NCBI GenBank assembly: GCA_027574665.1
Contig: CM050654.1
Span: 20,466,222 to 20,530,221 of the forward strand
Length of the DNA stretch: 64,000 bases
Reading direction: 5' to 3'
DNA from: Rhynochetos jubatus
Taxonomy: Eukaryota; Chordata; Aves; Eurypygiformes; Rhynochetidae
Part shown: positions 12,481 to 22,199 of the stretch, in pieces
How the letters are laid out: each line of letters opens with the position of its first letter
Numbering within the stretch: position 1 is the first letter of the stretch
Translations under genes and position numbers: made by a program
The notes under the pieces: model-generated
Databases searched by the model: none
Seen by the model: the letters and a program-made list of their open reading frames with translations, nothing else
Told to the model about the DNA's origin: nothing

Positions 12481-13380
12481 TCGTCCTTGCGACCCCTCCA
12501 GCTTCCCGCGCGGCCCCAAGACCCCGTGGTGGGCCGGCGCAGCTGTGGCGGAGGAGGCTCACCGCCCCCTGCGCCCCTCGGCACGGCTTGTTCCCGCCCG
12601 GCCGGTGCGCGGCGCGGCCCTTGGCGCCGGAGGAGGCGGCTGTGGAGGGGCCGGGCCTCCTCCACCACCCTCACGCCCTGGGAAGGGGCGGAGGGGTCAA
12701 AGCCCGGCCGGGGCAGAAGGGCGGGAGGGGCGCTGAGGCGCCCGGCTGTGGCACCCCCTCAGGGCGCCGCCTGCGGAGGGGCGGCCCGGGCCGGGCCCTG
12801 AGCGCGGCTGCTCGGCAGAGCGCGCCGGGGCCTGCAGGAGGTGCTGTCGGCTCGCGGATGGCGGTGAGAGCACTTCTTCATTTATTTTCCCTTAAAAGAC
12901 GCCGAACGGGGTTAACCCTCTGCCGCGCGGGCGGGCACGGCCGAGCGGCTCCCCCAGCCCGGCGGGGAGGGACGGGGCCCGGCGGCGCGGCCCAGCCCTC
13001 CGCCGGGGCTCCCCGCGGCCGGGGCGGGAGCAGTTGGAGCCGAGGGAGGGCCGGCGGCTCCAGGGGCCGCTCTAGGGGCCGCTCTCCCGCCGCCCGTCCC
13101 GGCGGGCCGGGGCAGCGGCTGGGCCCCGCGCTGGGGGCGGTGGCGGGGCAGGGCGGGCTCCGGCCCGTGGTCCCCGCCGGCTCCTTCGAGTGTCCCTCGG
13201 GGCTGGGCCGGGAGGCGGGGGGAGGAGAGCCTCCGTCCCCGGGGGAGCGGGTTCCCGGGCCGCCCGTTAGCTCTGCCGCCCCGCGGAACCGATCGCAAGA
13301 AATTAACGCGGAAGCGTAAATTGCTCCCGCTCGGAAAGTAAACGGGCGACTTCCCGACCGGGCCCCTGCGTGGATCGTTA
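12480..13380. promoter_or_regulatory. Orphan CpG island 1 (between CIR1 and SP9)
   Basis: Very GC-rich stretch dense in CpG, with GC-box-like motifs (ggggcgg), lying between the convergent 3' ends of CIR1 and SP9. It is therefore not the promoter of either recognised gene. It contains an ATGGCG followed by a donor-like GTGAGA at 12858-12869. It could be an orphan CpG island of the SP9 regulatory domain or the promoter of an unannotated transcript. The long open frames here are explained by the lack of A/T-rich stop codons. Confidence 0.65.
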
Positions 13381-13565
13381 CAATAAATATCCCTGAAGGA
13401 AGCTCTCTATTTATGTTGTCATTGATTAATTCTCGCTACCTCATTTGATTTCGATTTAGAACGATTTGATTCTAATTTAATTAGCATGTAATTTGGATGT
13501 ACATAATTACTGTAATTATGACATTCAGGTAAGGCAGCTTTAGGCTGAAAGGCAATTTCAAATTT
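13380..13565. promoter_or_regulatory. AT-rich homeodomain-site block between CpG islands
   Basis: An abrupt AT-rich island of about 185 nt between two CpG islands. It carries ATTGATTAATT (13421-13431), TAATTTAATTAG (13473-13484) and a perfect 9-bp inverted repeat with TAATTA cores, CATAATTACTGTAATTATG (13502-13520). Such composition suggests a conserved non-coding enhancer bound by homeodomain proteins. Conservation cannot be tested here. Confidence 0.5.
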
Positions 13566-13569
13566 TCTA

Positions 13570-14680
13570 GCAGCCTACTTTGTGCTGGGGAACGGACAAG
13601 GACGGCGCGCCCCGCCACCCGAGCAGCAATTAGCACATCTCGGAGACGGGCACCGCCGCGGGTTTGTGTTACAACAGCGGCGCGAAGGCGGCGGCGGCTC
13701 GCCCGCTGCCCCGCCGGGAGCTGCCCGGCCCCCCCGGGCGGCCGCGGGCCCGGCCCGCCCCCGCCGTCTCCCGCAGGAGTTCACCCCGGCCCGCCCGCTC
13801 GCTCGCTCCCGCGGGCCCGGCCCCGCCGCCGCGGCCTCCCCGCGCTCCCGCCGCCGGCTGGCCCGGCCCGGCCCGGCGCAGCTCCCCGGAGGCGGCCGCC
13901 TGCCGCGGGGCCGGCGGAGCGCGGACCTGCAGGTGGCGCCCGGGAGCTGCCGTGCGGCCCGGGCTGGGGCACCGCCGGCGCGTCCCGGTGCCGCGTGTCG
14001 GGCTCCGCTCCTCGGGGGTGTTCCAACGCGCCGAGTCGTGTTCCTTGAGGAAATCTGTGGCTAAATCATCCTCGCTTAAAATCAAGGCTCAGTGCGCCGC
14101 TTACCCGACGGGGCGGGCTTGCTGTCCGACCCCTTCGGGAGAGGTGGGAGAGCCTCCGGGCGGACGGAGGGACGATGGCTGCGAATGGATTGCAGCTCCC
14201 GCTGATAAAGTTTCCGTGTAAACGGAAAGGCGCGATTACGAAACCGCCCGGGCACGGGAGCGGGTGTTTGTGTATCATCTCATTAGCACAAAGGCGCTAA
14301 TTTTACCTTTTAGGTGTAAGCCGAGCCCTTGGGGCTGTAATTGGCCGCGCGGGGCAGAGGACGCGCCTCCTGCGAACCGGGGGCTCGCCGATCCCAGGAC
14401 GCTTGCTGAACCGCTCCTCCCGGCGGTTTACCTTTCCCGTCGGCTGGAGCAAGCTGCCGTTCCGCGGGCGCGTGGAGCCGGCGTGTCCGCGAGGCGTGGG
14501 AGAGGGAAGGTCCAGCTCCAGCGAGCTGCAGGTGGGAGCTGGGCTGGGCTGAGGGCGAGCGGGGCCGGGGAGCCCGGCTCTCCTCTCTACTTCCCGCCCT
14601 GCCCGGGAGGGCATCCCCCTCGGTCCCGGTGCTTCTGCTCCCGGGGTAGCGCCTTCCCGCTCCAGAGGTGCTGCTGAACT
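13570..14680. promoter_or_regulatory. Orphan CpG island 2
   Basis: Extremely GC-rich, CpG-dense stretch, strongest at 13590-14000, with continuing but lower CpG density to about 14680. Open frames exist on both strands, up to 185 codons, but they show only composition-driven Arg/Pro/Ala/Gly repeats and no family I know. No gene is called. Confidence 0.62.
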
Positions 14681-15049
14681 GCGGCTGGAGAGGGGGAAAG
14701 CGGGTTTATTTTGCGGTCCTCGCACCGTCCGTTCTTTAGTTTTTCTTTGTGTAAAAGTTCCCCAGACCATCTAATTATCGCCAACATGTACGAAAGAATG
14801 GTGTCATTTATTTTTTAAAAGGTGACATGCTTTCTATTTTCCTGGTTAAACGAACCGGCTCCGCAGCCCAGAGCTGCTCCCTTCTCCGTTTCTGGGGAGC
14901 CTGTAAGTGATGGACGTTTTCTGACCCGAAGGGGCAAAGGCAATGCAAAGAGGTCCTTGATCACTGAGCTGAGAATTGTAACCCCGGCCTGGCAGAAACT
15001 GGACCTGGATGCTTTCCTTTGATGTGTTTTTATTATAACGGGAAGACAA
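14681..15049. other. Intergenic spacer between CpG blocks
   Basis: Mixed-composition sequence between the second and third CpG-rich blocks. I see nothing specific in it. Confidence 0.4.
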
Positions 15050-15480
15050 AGCTGCCTCCTGCCCAGCACCCCGCGCGGGTGCATTCCTCCGCAACCCCAG
15101 CACCGCACGGCAGGGAGGGCAGCCGCCCGCCCCCCCGCCCCGCTCCGCTCCCCTCGCCCGCCCTCCCCTGCCCGCCGGGAAACCGGCCGGCACCCGGCCG
15201 CCGGCGGGAAGGGACCGTGCCGGGATGCCTTCGGCCAGCAAAGAACGGCGGGGCGGCGCGCGGGGAGGGCCCCGCCGGCGGGGAGATGCCCGGTGCGTCC
15301 CCCGGGAGGCTTCCAGCCCGCTGTCCGGCGGAAGGGCCCGCGCACGGGCGGTGTCGGCGCTGCCCGGTCGCTTTTGTGCAACAGTGGCGCGGAGGAGGTG
15401 GGAGCCGGTTATTGGTATTCACGGCAGATGTGATTTCTTTAACGCAACGTCTTTATTCCAGTTGGTGGCCGACGACAGAA
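15050..15480. promoter_or_regulatory. Orphan CpG island 3
   Basis: Third GC-rich, CpG-dense block of the CIR1-SP9 gap (densest 15060-15400). No gene is recognised. It passes directly into AT-rich, enhancer-like sequence. Confidence 0.55.
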
Positions 15481-15484
15481 TCCG

Positions 15485-16380
15485 TTTCCCGATGTTATTT
15501 GCATTCCCTGTTTTATGGAGGATTAAAATATTTGTATTCCTCCAATCTGTGCCGGGCAGACTAAATTAACTTTTTTTTTTTTGCACCCCCCCCCCCCCTT
15601 TCCTTTTTTTTTTTAAATAACACAATTATCTCATTTAACGATTTGCCTTTAAAAAAATACTGTGGCTGTTAGCTTGGTGGTCAGGAGACAAAGGGAGTGA
15701 AAATAATTTTCATTTCAATAATTGCCTTCTGGTCAATTTAACTGTGCCTTATTTTGAAAGAGCCTGTCTAAATGAGATTCCTGTCCCAAATGTGTTCCCA
15801 GGCCTTAGCCCAGCCTTTAATTATTCCTGAGTTTTTTTTCTTCAGAATAAGACGCTGCACTGAGTAATCACAAAGAAGTCAGAGAGCATCCTTGAACCTT
15901 TTCAATAGCAGAGCCACTGATATTCAAATAACATGCAAGGACCATTTGACTGCATGGGGACATAAGCATTTCCAATTCACTATTTGCATAGATCAACTGT
16001 CTTTGAAAAGGAAAGGAGCAGTTGTCTTCCATAACATTAAAAAGCCTAGTTATCAAATCAAGTGCTTAGTTTGGGGCTTTTAAAACGTTTACATTTTATC
16101 TCAGGTTGCCCTTTACCGTTTGACATGCAAATTTGGTGCAGTTAATTTGGACAATTAAAAGGATCTTCAAGGGAGCTTTGTCACCGAGAATATTCAGAGT
16201 TTTCCCCGTGGACCAGCTGAGATAAAGTTGGCCAGAACAAATGATGTCTAGGAGATTAATTAGATATTTGATAAGACATGAATCCCTAATAAGGGAATAC
16301 AAGGCACAGGGGGCTGCTGTGTGCTCTAAGTCAAAATTAATAACATTTAACAAGATTTTCATTTAGGCATGAAATGTCTT
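15485..16380. promoter_or_regulatory. Candidate conserved regulatory element with three octamer sites
   Basis: AT-rich sequence 3' of SP9 with three perfect POU octamers: ATTTGCAT at 15497-15504 and 15982-15989 and ATGCAAAT at 16125-16132. It also contains several TAATTA-like homeodomain cores, including GATTAATTAGAT near 16253. It lacks coding potential and interspersed repeats, apart from homopolymer tracts (T12 at 15571, C13 at 15586). This is typical of deeply conserved developmental enhancers. The function is inferred. Confidence 0.5.
15571..15614. repeat. Homopolymer tract T12 / C13 / T11
   Basis: Twelve T (15571-15582), thirteen C (15586-15598) and eleven T (15604-15614) in close succession: a polypyrimidine low-complexity tract within the candidate regulatory region. 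Confidence 0.85.
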
Positions 16381-16577
16381 TTCCGGAGTATTGACTCTAG
16401 CGATCTATTCCCCCGAGATCACCTCCCAACCCCGGCAGCCTTGTGGCGCTCGAGCCTTTTTCAATTAAATAACCAGTTCCTCGGTTCGGTTTCGCTGGGT
16501 TTTGCAGCCGGGCTCACCCAAGGTGCTTAGGGCTCGGCGTGGTTCCCGGCTGCTGCAGCGGGGCTAGGACTCGGTTT

Positions 16578-16640
16578 AAAAAAAAAAAAAACCAAAAAAC
16601 AAACCAAAAACCAACAACCCAAAAAACAAACCACCACATT
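16578..16640. repeat. Degenerate A/C-rich tract
   Basis: About 60 nt made almost only of A and C, beginning with a run of A and continuing as repeats of the type AAAACCAAAAAACAAACC. It lies just beyond the SP9 3' end in a GC-rich setting. It resembles a decayed simple repeat. Confidence 0.8.
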
Positions 16641-16865
16641 AAAATAAACCAGAACTCAGGCGGTTTGGAAAGAGAGAGCGGACCGGTTCGGCGCGCCCGG
16701 CTCGGGGGCCGGTTCTCTCCCCTCCCGGCCATCAGCGCCGGCCGGATTTTTAATCGCGGTCACTGTAAGGAGGACCGGGAGGGGTGCGAGGGCTCCCGCT
16801 AAAAACCTGACCCCTGCGAAGGCCGGGCGGGGGGAGGATGGGGGCAGGAAGAAGAACAAACCCGC
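16641..16865. other. GC-rich spacer beyond the SP9 3' end
   Basis: GC-rich sequence between the A/C tract and the presumed SP9 polyadenylation site. Nothing is recognised. Confidence 0.4.
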
Positions 16866-17559
16866 GAGTATGTTATTCAGAGTCCTTTAATAATACCAAA
16901 ATGAAAATATGTCAAGATTTTTTTTTTTCCATACAGATAAACGCATTTAATTTCTTTAGGAGACCTTAACTTACGTGTGTTTGAGTGAAATGTTAACTCA
17001 ACATTTTAAATATCTTTTACATATATACTGACTTCCACAAAGTGCATCAGAAATTTAAAATAAAATTAAAAAAAAAAAAAACCAAAGCCCCAAAACCTCC
17101 CTGAATTTCAGGAATTCACCAGTTAAAAAAAAAAAAGAAATCCCCGAACCCCCTATCAGATCAACATTTACAAGAAAAATAAGCGAACACGATCTGGTTT
17201 TCTTTTTTTTTTGTTGTTTTTTCTCTTTTTTGAACCCTATTTATACAGATGTTTATGAGATACAGAGGAGCCGTCTCAGACTTGGCAGTTTGATTTCTCA
17301 CCTTACGCCTCTCTTAGGATGCTTTCCTTCCAACAGAAAGAGCAGAGAAGGAGGAAACGGAAGAAAGTGTCACTCGGTACCTACCGGCCGGGCGGGCCGC
17401 GGGGGTGCCGCGCCCCTCCGGCCCCGCCGTCCACCCGCCCCCGCCCCGGGCGCCGGTCCGCGTCGGGGCAGCCGGCGTCCCTCGGGTCAGCGCGGAGCGG
17501 AGTCCGGGCGGCCCCGCGGGGGCTCGCCGGGCCGGAGCGGGGGCCGGTCGGTGCTGCCC
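16866..17559 (-). other. SP9: SP9 3' untranslated region
   Basis: Region after the SP9 stop on the - strand. The part next to the stop is GC-rich; from about 17230 it becomes strongly AT-rich with A/T homopolymers, like a vertebrate 3' UTR. The end is placed just after the last ATTAAA signal (16886-16891); another lies at 16946-16951. The boundary is inferred. Confidence 0.6.
16886..16891 (-). terminator. SP9: Putative SP9 polyadenylation signal ATTAAA
   Basis: ATTAAA on the - strand (TTTAAT on +), about 670 nt after the SP9 stop and at the edge where AT-rich 3' UTR-like sequence gives way to GC-rich DNA. A second ATTAAA is at 16946-16951. No exact AATAAA was found on the - strand in this 3' UTR. 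Confidence 0.5.
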
Positions 17560-18915
17560 CTAGGAGTCGCCGGGCCCCGCGGTAGGTTCCTTGCCCGGTC
17601 CGCGGGCGGCGGCGCCCACCCCCTCGTGCAGGATGAGGTCGGGGGACTCGGAGCGCGGCGTCTCCAGGTTGCTGGCGTCCGTGTCGCTGTCGCTGCCCTT
17701 TTTGCCCCCGCCGCCCCCGTTGTGCGTTTTGATGTGTTTGCTCAGGTGGTCGCTGCGCATGAAGCGCTTGTTGCAGACGGGGCAGGCGAAGCGCTTCTCG
17801 CCCGTGTGAGTCCGCAGGTGCCGCTGCAGCTCGTCGGAGCGGGTGAAGCGCTTCCCGCAGAAGAGCCAGTTGCAGACGAAGGGCCGCTCGCCCGTGTGCC
17901 AGCGCAGGTGCGCCTTCAGGTGCGAGGTCTTGCCGTACACCTTGCCGCAGCCCGGGATGTGGCAGCTGTGCAGCCCCTTGCGCCGCAGGCTGGCCCCCGC
18001 CGGCCCCAGCCGCTCGGCCTCCTGGCAGTTGGGGCAGTCGCAGGTGGCGCGACCCGAGTAGCGGCGGGCGGAGCGGGCCGAGCCGCCCCCGGCGGCCGCG
18101 GCGGCGGCGCCGGAGATCATAGCGCTGGCCGCCGCCACCGCCGCGCTGGAGTCCGTGTAGGAGGGCAGCACGGGCTTGAAGCCCTCCTGGGTGAGCAGGT
18201 GCTGGCTGGTGGAGAGCAGGTGCGAGGCGGCCGTGGAGCCCAGGCCGGTGGAGCTGAAGGCGGAGTGGGTGAGCGAGCTGAAGTCGGGGTTGTAGGTGCC
18301 CAGCTGGGAGTGCAGCGAGGCCTGGGGGGCGCCCGAGTGCAGCGAGCTCTGCAGCCCCCCCGCCGGGTTCTGCACCTCCAGCCAGGAGCCCGGGTTGGTG
18401 TGCACGTCCCACCAGGAGGAGGCCGCCCCGTTGGCCACCTCGCCCGCCGAGAGCGTGGAGTGGAAGCCCGACTTGTACCAGGACTCGTAGGGGTGCGCCA
18501 TGCCCACCCGCGGGTAGAGGCTCTCGGCCGCCGAGCTGTGCACTTTGGAGATGAAGGCCGACTGCCCGCCGGGCTCCTGCGGGGACACGCCCGCCGCCGC
18601 CGCCGAGTTGGAGAAGAGGCCGCCGTAGTCGCTGCTGAAGGCCGACGAGGTGGGCGAGGTGGAGGCCAGGCAGAAGGCGCTGTTGGCCGTGCCCGTGCCG
18701 CTGGCCAGTCCGCTGGAGCCCCTGCTCGTGGCCACCGTGAAGCCCGAGAGGCTGGAGCCCAGGTTGCAGCTGGAGGTGGAGCGTTTCCAGGGGTGGAAGC
18801 CCCCTTTGGCGAAGGCGCTGGACTCGGGCAGGGTGGTCAGGGGGCTGGTGTTGCCGATCTTGTTGCAGGTGGCGGCCAGCATGGCCAGGGGAGTCGTTCC
18901 AAACCTCGGCTCTTC
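17560..18915 (-). CDS. SP9: SP9 exon 2 (zinc-finger transcription factor Sp9, residues 8-458)
   Basis: Main coding exon of SP9, an Sp/KLF-family transcription factor that binds GC/GT boxes in the nucleus. The acceptor is cttctcccgcag followed by GAAGAGCCG at 18915; the stop is TAG at 17560-17562. With exon 1 the protein has 458 residues. Residues 16-30 carry the Sp-family motif [15 protein letters not shown] Ser/Ala/Gly-rich activation region follows, then the buttonhead box CDCPNC (299-304) and three C2H2 fingers: CHIPGC...HLRWH (325-347), CNWLFC...HLRTH (355-377) and CPVC...HIKTH (385-405). All zinc ligands are present. [20 protein letters not shown] after the fingers distinguishes Sp9 from Sp8. 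It agrees closely with human SP9 (484 residues, from memory); the polyalanine runs are shorter and the last 20 residues differ. Known roles are Fgf8 maintenance in the limb ridge and striatal/interneuron development. Third positions are extremely GC-rich. Confidence 0.98.
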   Translation of the reverse strand, partial: EEPRFGTTPLAMLAATCNKIGNTSPLTTLPESSAFAKGGFHPWKRSTSSCNLGSSLSGFTVATSRGSSGLASGTGTANSAFCLASTSPTSSAFSSDYGGLFSNSAAAAGVSPQEPGGQSAFISKVHSSAAESLYPRVGMAHPYESWYKSGFHSTLSAGEVANGAASSWWDVHTNPGSWLEVQNPAGGLQSSLHSGAPQASLHSQLGTYNPDFSSLTHSAFSSTGLGSTAASHLLSTSQHLLTQEGFKPVLPSYTDSSAAVAAASAMISGAAAAAAGGGSARSARRYSGRATCDCPNCQEAERLGPAGASLRRKGLHSCHIPGCGKVYGKTSHLKAHLRWHTGERPFVCNWLFCGKRFTRSDELQRHLRTHTGEKRFACPVCNKRFMRSDHLSKHIKTHNGGGGGKKGSDSDTDASNLETPRSESPDLILHEGVGAAARGPGKEPTAGPGDS

Positions 18916-19681
18916 CTGCGGGAGAAGACAAAAGCCGGCCCGTCAGCCTCACCCCTGCCGCCTCGCCGGGCCCCCGCGGGGACGCGGCGGCGCGGGTGGA
19001 ACCGCGGCGCGGCGAGCGGCACCGCGGAAAAGTTTTCCCTTGTCTCGGGGGAAGGCTCCAGCCCTGCCCCGCTCGGCACAACTCGTTTTCCGCTGGGGAC
19101 AGGTCTCGGCGCCCGAGGGATTTACATCGGAAGCGGATCCCGGCGGGGACGAACGACACGCGTGTTCCGAGAGGGCGGCTCGGGACGCCCCGCGCGGCGC
19201 CGGGCTGCTAGAGCCTACCGCCGTTAAACCAAAAAAAACCCCGAAGATTCCCGTGGGAACGAAATGAGGCGTCTCCTGGGGCCACCGTGCAGGAGCCGCG
19301 GAAAAAGGAGACGGCAGAAAGGCAAGCGGGGTGCGGAGCCTTCCCACCGGCGCCGCTCGCAAAGCCGGGCTGGCAAATGGAATCAGAGGGAGATATTTGG
19401 AGATTTAGCGCAGCACTTCGAGATAGGGGGAAAAAGAAAAAAAAAAGAAAACAAAACCAATCGCAAGGCCCGACTTCTCCCCGGCCAAGCGAGTTTTCAG
19501 ACTGAACTCTTGGCGAGGGACCCGATAGGAAACCCGCGGCGAGGTGCCCCGAGGCGGGTCGGGACTACCCCTCGCCCGTGGGTCAGCGCGATTTGCACGA
19601 GGGGCGGCCGCTACAGGTTCGGGCTCTCTCAGCGGAGCCGCCGCCGAGAAGCCACCGGGACGCGCGCGGTGTCCGACTTAC
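18916..19681 (-). other. SP9: SP9 intron
   Basis: Single intron between the two SP9 coding exons, 766 nt, GC-rich. It has a GTAAGT donor (19676-19681 on the - strand) and a CAG acceptor preceded by a pyrimidine tract. Confidence 0.95.
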
Positions 19682-19702
19682 CCCGAGGATAGACGTAGCC
19701 AT
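19682..19702 (-). CDS. SP9: SP9 exon 1 coding part (MATSILG)
   Basis: Short first coding segment of SP9. The ATG at 19702-19700 is followed by codons for MATSILG and a consensus GTAAGT donor. Splicing to exon 2 gives [20 protein letters not shown], the N-terminus expected for Sp9. The start context is strong (G at -3, G at +4). The frame stays open upstream without an ATG, so this is the first methionine. Confidence 0.96.
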
Positions 19703-19850
19703 AGCACGTCCCTGGGCCGGGCGGTGGGGCGGAGGGGGACGGCGCTCGGTGTGCGCCCCTGCGCTGCCCGGCGGCACTAAGGACACTCCGGCTCGGCGGG
19801 GCTAAACTCTGCCTAAGTGCGGGCAGCGCCCGCTTTGAAGTACCGCTGGC
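19703..19850 (-). other. SP9: SP9 5' untranslated region (extent inferred)
   Basis: GC-rich leader upstream of the SP9 ATG with GC-box-like sequence near 19715-19740. The transcription start is not visible; I place it between the ATG and the inverted CCAAT boxes. A further non-coding exon upstream cannot be excluded. Confidence 0.45.
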
Positions 19851-20300
19851 GGCGGCGCTCGCCCAATGAGGGCGCGGGCGGAGCGGGCCGGAGCGGGCCG
19901 GCAGCCAATCAGGCTGCGCGGAGGTGCCGGCGCCGGGGCGCGGGGCGCGTGCCAGTCAGCGCGCGGGGAGAAAACTCCCCGCTCCCGGGCTGCGGCGGCG
20001 GTTGCGCCGCAATTAACTACAAGCCCCGGCTGCCCGCCGGGTTGTGACTCCCGCCGACAGAAGCCGGGAGACGTGCGGCCGGGGTGACGCTTGCCCCGGC
20101 ACCGGCTGGCTGCGGGAGGAGTGGGGAGAGCCGCAGAGGGCAGGAGTCGACAGCGGGGATGGGGAGGGGGGGAGTTCAGCCTCGGCGGAGCGCTGGTGTC
20201 ACGCCTGACGCCGCGCCGCCGTCGCCTGCGAGCTGCGCAGGAGGTGTTCGGTCTCCCGCGGCTTCTGCAGTCACCTGCCATCCTGGTGGGCAGTAAACCC
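19851..20300 (-). promoter_or_regulatory. SP9: SP9 CpG-island promoter with two inverted CCAAT boxes
   Basis: CpG-dense sequence upstream of SP9. CCAAT occurs on the + strand at 19863-19867 and 19905-19909, that is, as inverted CCAAT (NF-Y type) boxes relative to SP9. GC boxes lie between and around them (gggcggagcgggcc). No TATA box is seen. The CpG-rich domain continues from about 17380 across the gene to about 20400. Confidence 0.7.
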
Positions 20301-21430
20301 TACCCGCCTTGCTTTTCCTCGACAGGCCCTTTGCCTCCTCTGCAGGCCGTCCCTCGGGCGGCTGTCCGTGCCGGCCGCAAATCACCCGACAGCGCCTAAT
20401 GACATTTGGTTGAAAACACGTTGATTTTTTGGGTTCTGCTTTGCTAAATGCTGGAAGTGATTCCGGGCTCAACGCGTTTCTTTTACTTTCTTTGCGAAAA
20501 GGAACTGAGGAGGCTTATTTAGTTATATAAAGGGCCCAAAACCAAATCCAAAGGCAGGGAATCGACAGGCATCCCTTCGCTCTCGTATCGGGGCGGGAGG
20601 GGGGACGAGGGGCATACGGCATCCCGTCGCTTGAGAGAGAGGATTTTATTTTACAGGGTAATCCCCGGCAAAATACTTTGAAAGTCAAATCCGCAGCATG
20701 CAGCACGTTTTGCAAGCCTCATATACCCCCGTGGAAACGGTGCTGCTAATGGCAGAAGGCTTGCTCCCTGCTTGCAGTGCTGGGGCGCCGCTGGAATAAG
20801 CCTCCCCAGCACTTGCCTGTGGCCTCTGCACTGTGCACACCCCACACGCCCAGTGAGCGACAGAGGCTTTACCTGCTCTCTGCGTGTGCGAAATGTAGGT
20901 CCGAACCTCGGCTCCTCGAGCGAGCCCCTTTGATTTGTAATTACTGGGGGCTTCTTAAGTAATTGGCTAGAACTTGCCCGTACTGGGTCCGCGGAAGAGC
21001 ATTAGGCGCGCAACTTTTCATCGTTGCGACCGTCTCTGAAAGGCAGGGGATAGCTTTTCCCTCGGTTCCCGCCGTCCCACCGCAGCTGGGTACAGTTCCG
21101 AACCAGAAATACGAGTGCGTTCAAGCAACGCCGGGTGCTTGCTCTGCGTTTGAGTCACTGTTTCCTTCTCCTCGGTGCCGCCTCAGCCATCCAGTGTAAA
21201 ACCCTCCTAGCAGATGCAAAATAGGCACCGCTGAGGAGCGACAGGGAGAAACCGGGAATTTGAGAGGATTTCGCTGCTCTTTACTGGTTTTGATAAGGGT
21301 TTTTTTCGTGCTTAAGTAAGGCGCGCGTTGCGTTTTGTTGTGCATCGTGTCACGCAATCTGCAGGACGCCTGCCTCGCTGGGGAAGGATGTCCCTGGAGA
21401 TTATCTTTCATTTAAACGTCTAAGGCTATT
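20301..21430. other. SP9 upstream flank, no gene
   Basis: Mixed composition with moderate CpG content between the SP9 promoter and the next CpG island. Nothing specific is recognised. Confidence 0.4.
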
Positions 21431-22130
21431 TTCAAAGGGCGCTCGCCTTTTTGTCGCCGCGTATTAAACAGAGTCGGGGCAGGGGGAGGAAGCACTGTGC
21501 CGCGCTTAATTCTTTCCACATTGACTGGCCGCCAGCGCAGGGGTCCGGGGAGTGCACTGCAAGCCCTTCCTCCGAAAGGTCTGCCCGCAGCACATCACAG
21601 GCGGCGGCGGTACCCAGGGGGGCTGGAGCGCTCGGCGGGTGGAGGCGATTGAAAGGCGGTGGCGGGGGGAGCGACATAAGCCCCGCGGGCGAGGCGAGGA
21701 GTCCGACAGGGGCACCCGGGAGCAGCCGCCCAACAGGTGACTCCTTCCTTCCCTCGTTCCTTCCTTCCTCCTTCCTCCCTTCCCTCCTCCGGGGGGAACC
21801 CGCTCCTTCCCAGGAGCCCGCCGAGGCGCTCGTCCGGCGAGGCGCTTCTGGCCAGCCCCGGGGCGGCGGGGGGAGAGGGTCTTTCCCCTCTCCTCGGGGA
21901 AAGTCGTAAATAAAATGAGGCTGGAAGGCGGATGGAGAGAGCGTGACGTTTGAAAATGCTGCCTCTGCATCAGCGAGTAAAGGCATCCGCTGCCCGCCTG
22001 CGCTCCCGCGGCAGAGCGGGGCTGCCGCCGAGCCGGGAGGCTCTGCCTGCCTGGCGTCTCCCTCCTCGCCCCCGTTGTAACGGCAAAAGTGAGTCGAGCC
22101 CGCAGGAGCCGGGCAGGCGGTGGCAGGGCT
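21430..22130. promoter_or_regulatory. Upstream CpG island in SP9-OLA1 gap
   Basis: CpG-rich block about 1.7 kb upstream of the SP9 ATG, containing a 50-nt pyrimidine tract at 21741-21790. No coding gene is recognised. It could hold an alternative SP9 first exon or a divergent non-coding transcript. Confidence 0.5.
21741..21790. repeat. CCTT-type polypyrimidine tract
   Basis: Fifty nt of C and T with a single G, built from CCTTCCTTCC-like units. It is a mirror-repeat-like tract capable of triplex formation, inside a CpG island. Confidence 0.8.
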
Positions 22131-22199
22131 GAGCGCATGGCGGCGGAAGGGGGAACGCTGGGCGAAGCTTTAGGGGGTCAAGTATTTTCTGGCAGATTT

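Noticed and set aside
12588..14221. Long open frames (up to 243 codons) in the orphan CpG islands
   Set aside because: Composition-driven Arg/Pro/Ala/Gly frames on both strands with no conserved motif.
17381..19159. 592-codon open frame on the - strand overlapping SP9 in another frame
   Set aside because: Shadow of the real SP9 frame. The correct frame alone contains the Btd box and three zinc fingers, and this one runs through the SP9 intron.
17230..19227. 665-codon open frame on the + strand, antisense to SP9
   Set aside because: It is open only because the SP9 exon is extremely GC-rich and lacks A/T-rich stop codons. The product is Arg/Gly/Ala repeat without any domain.
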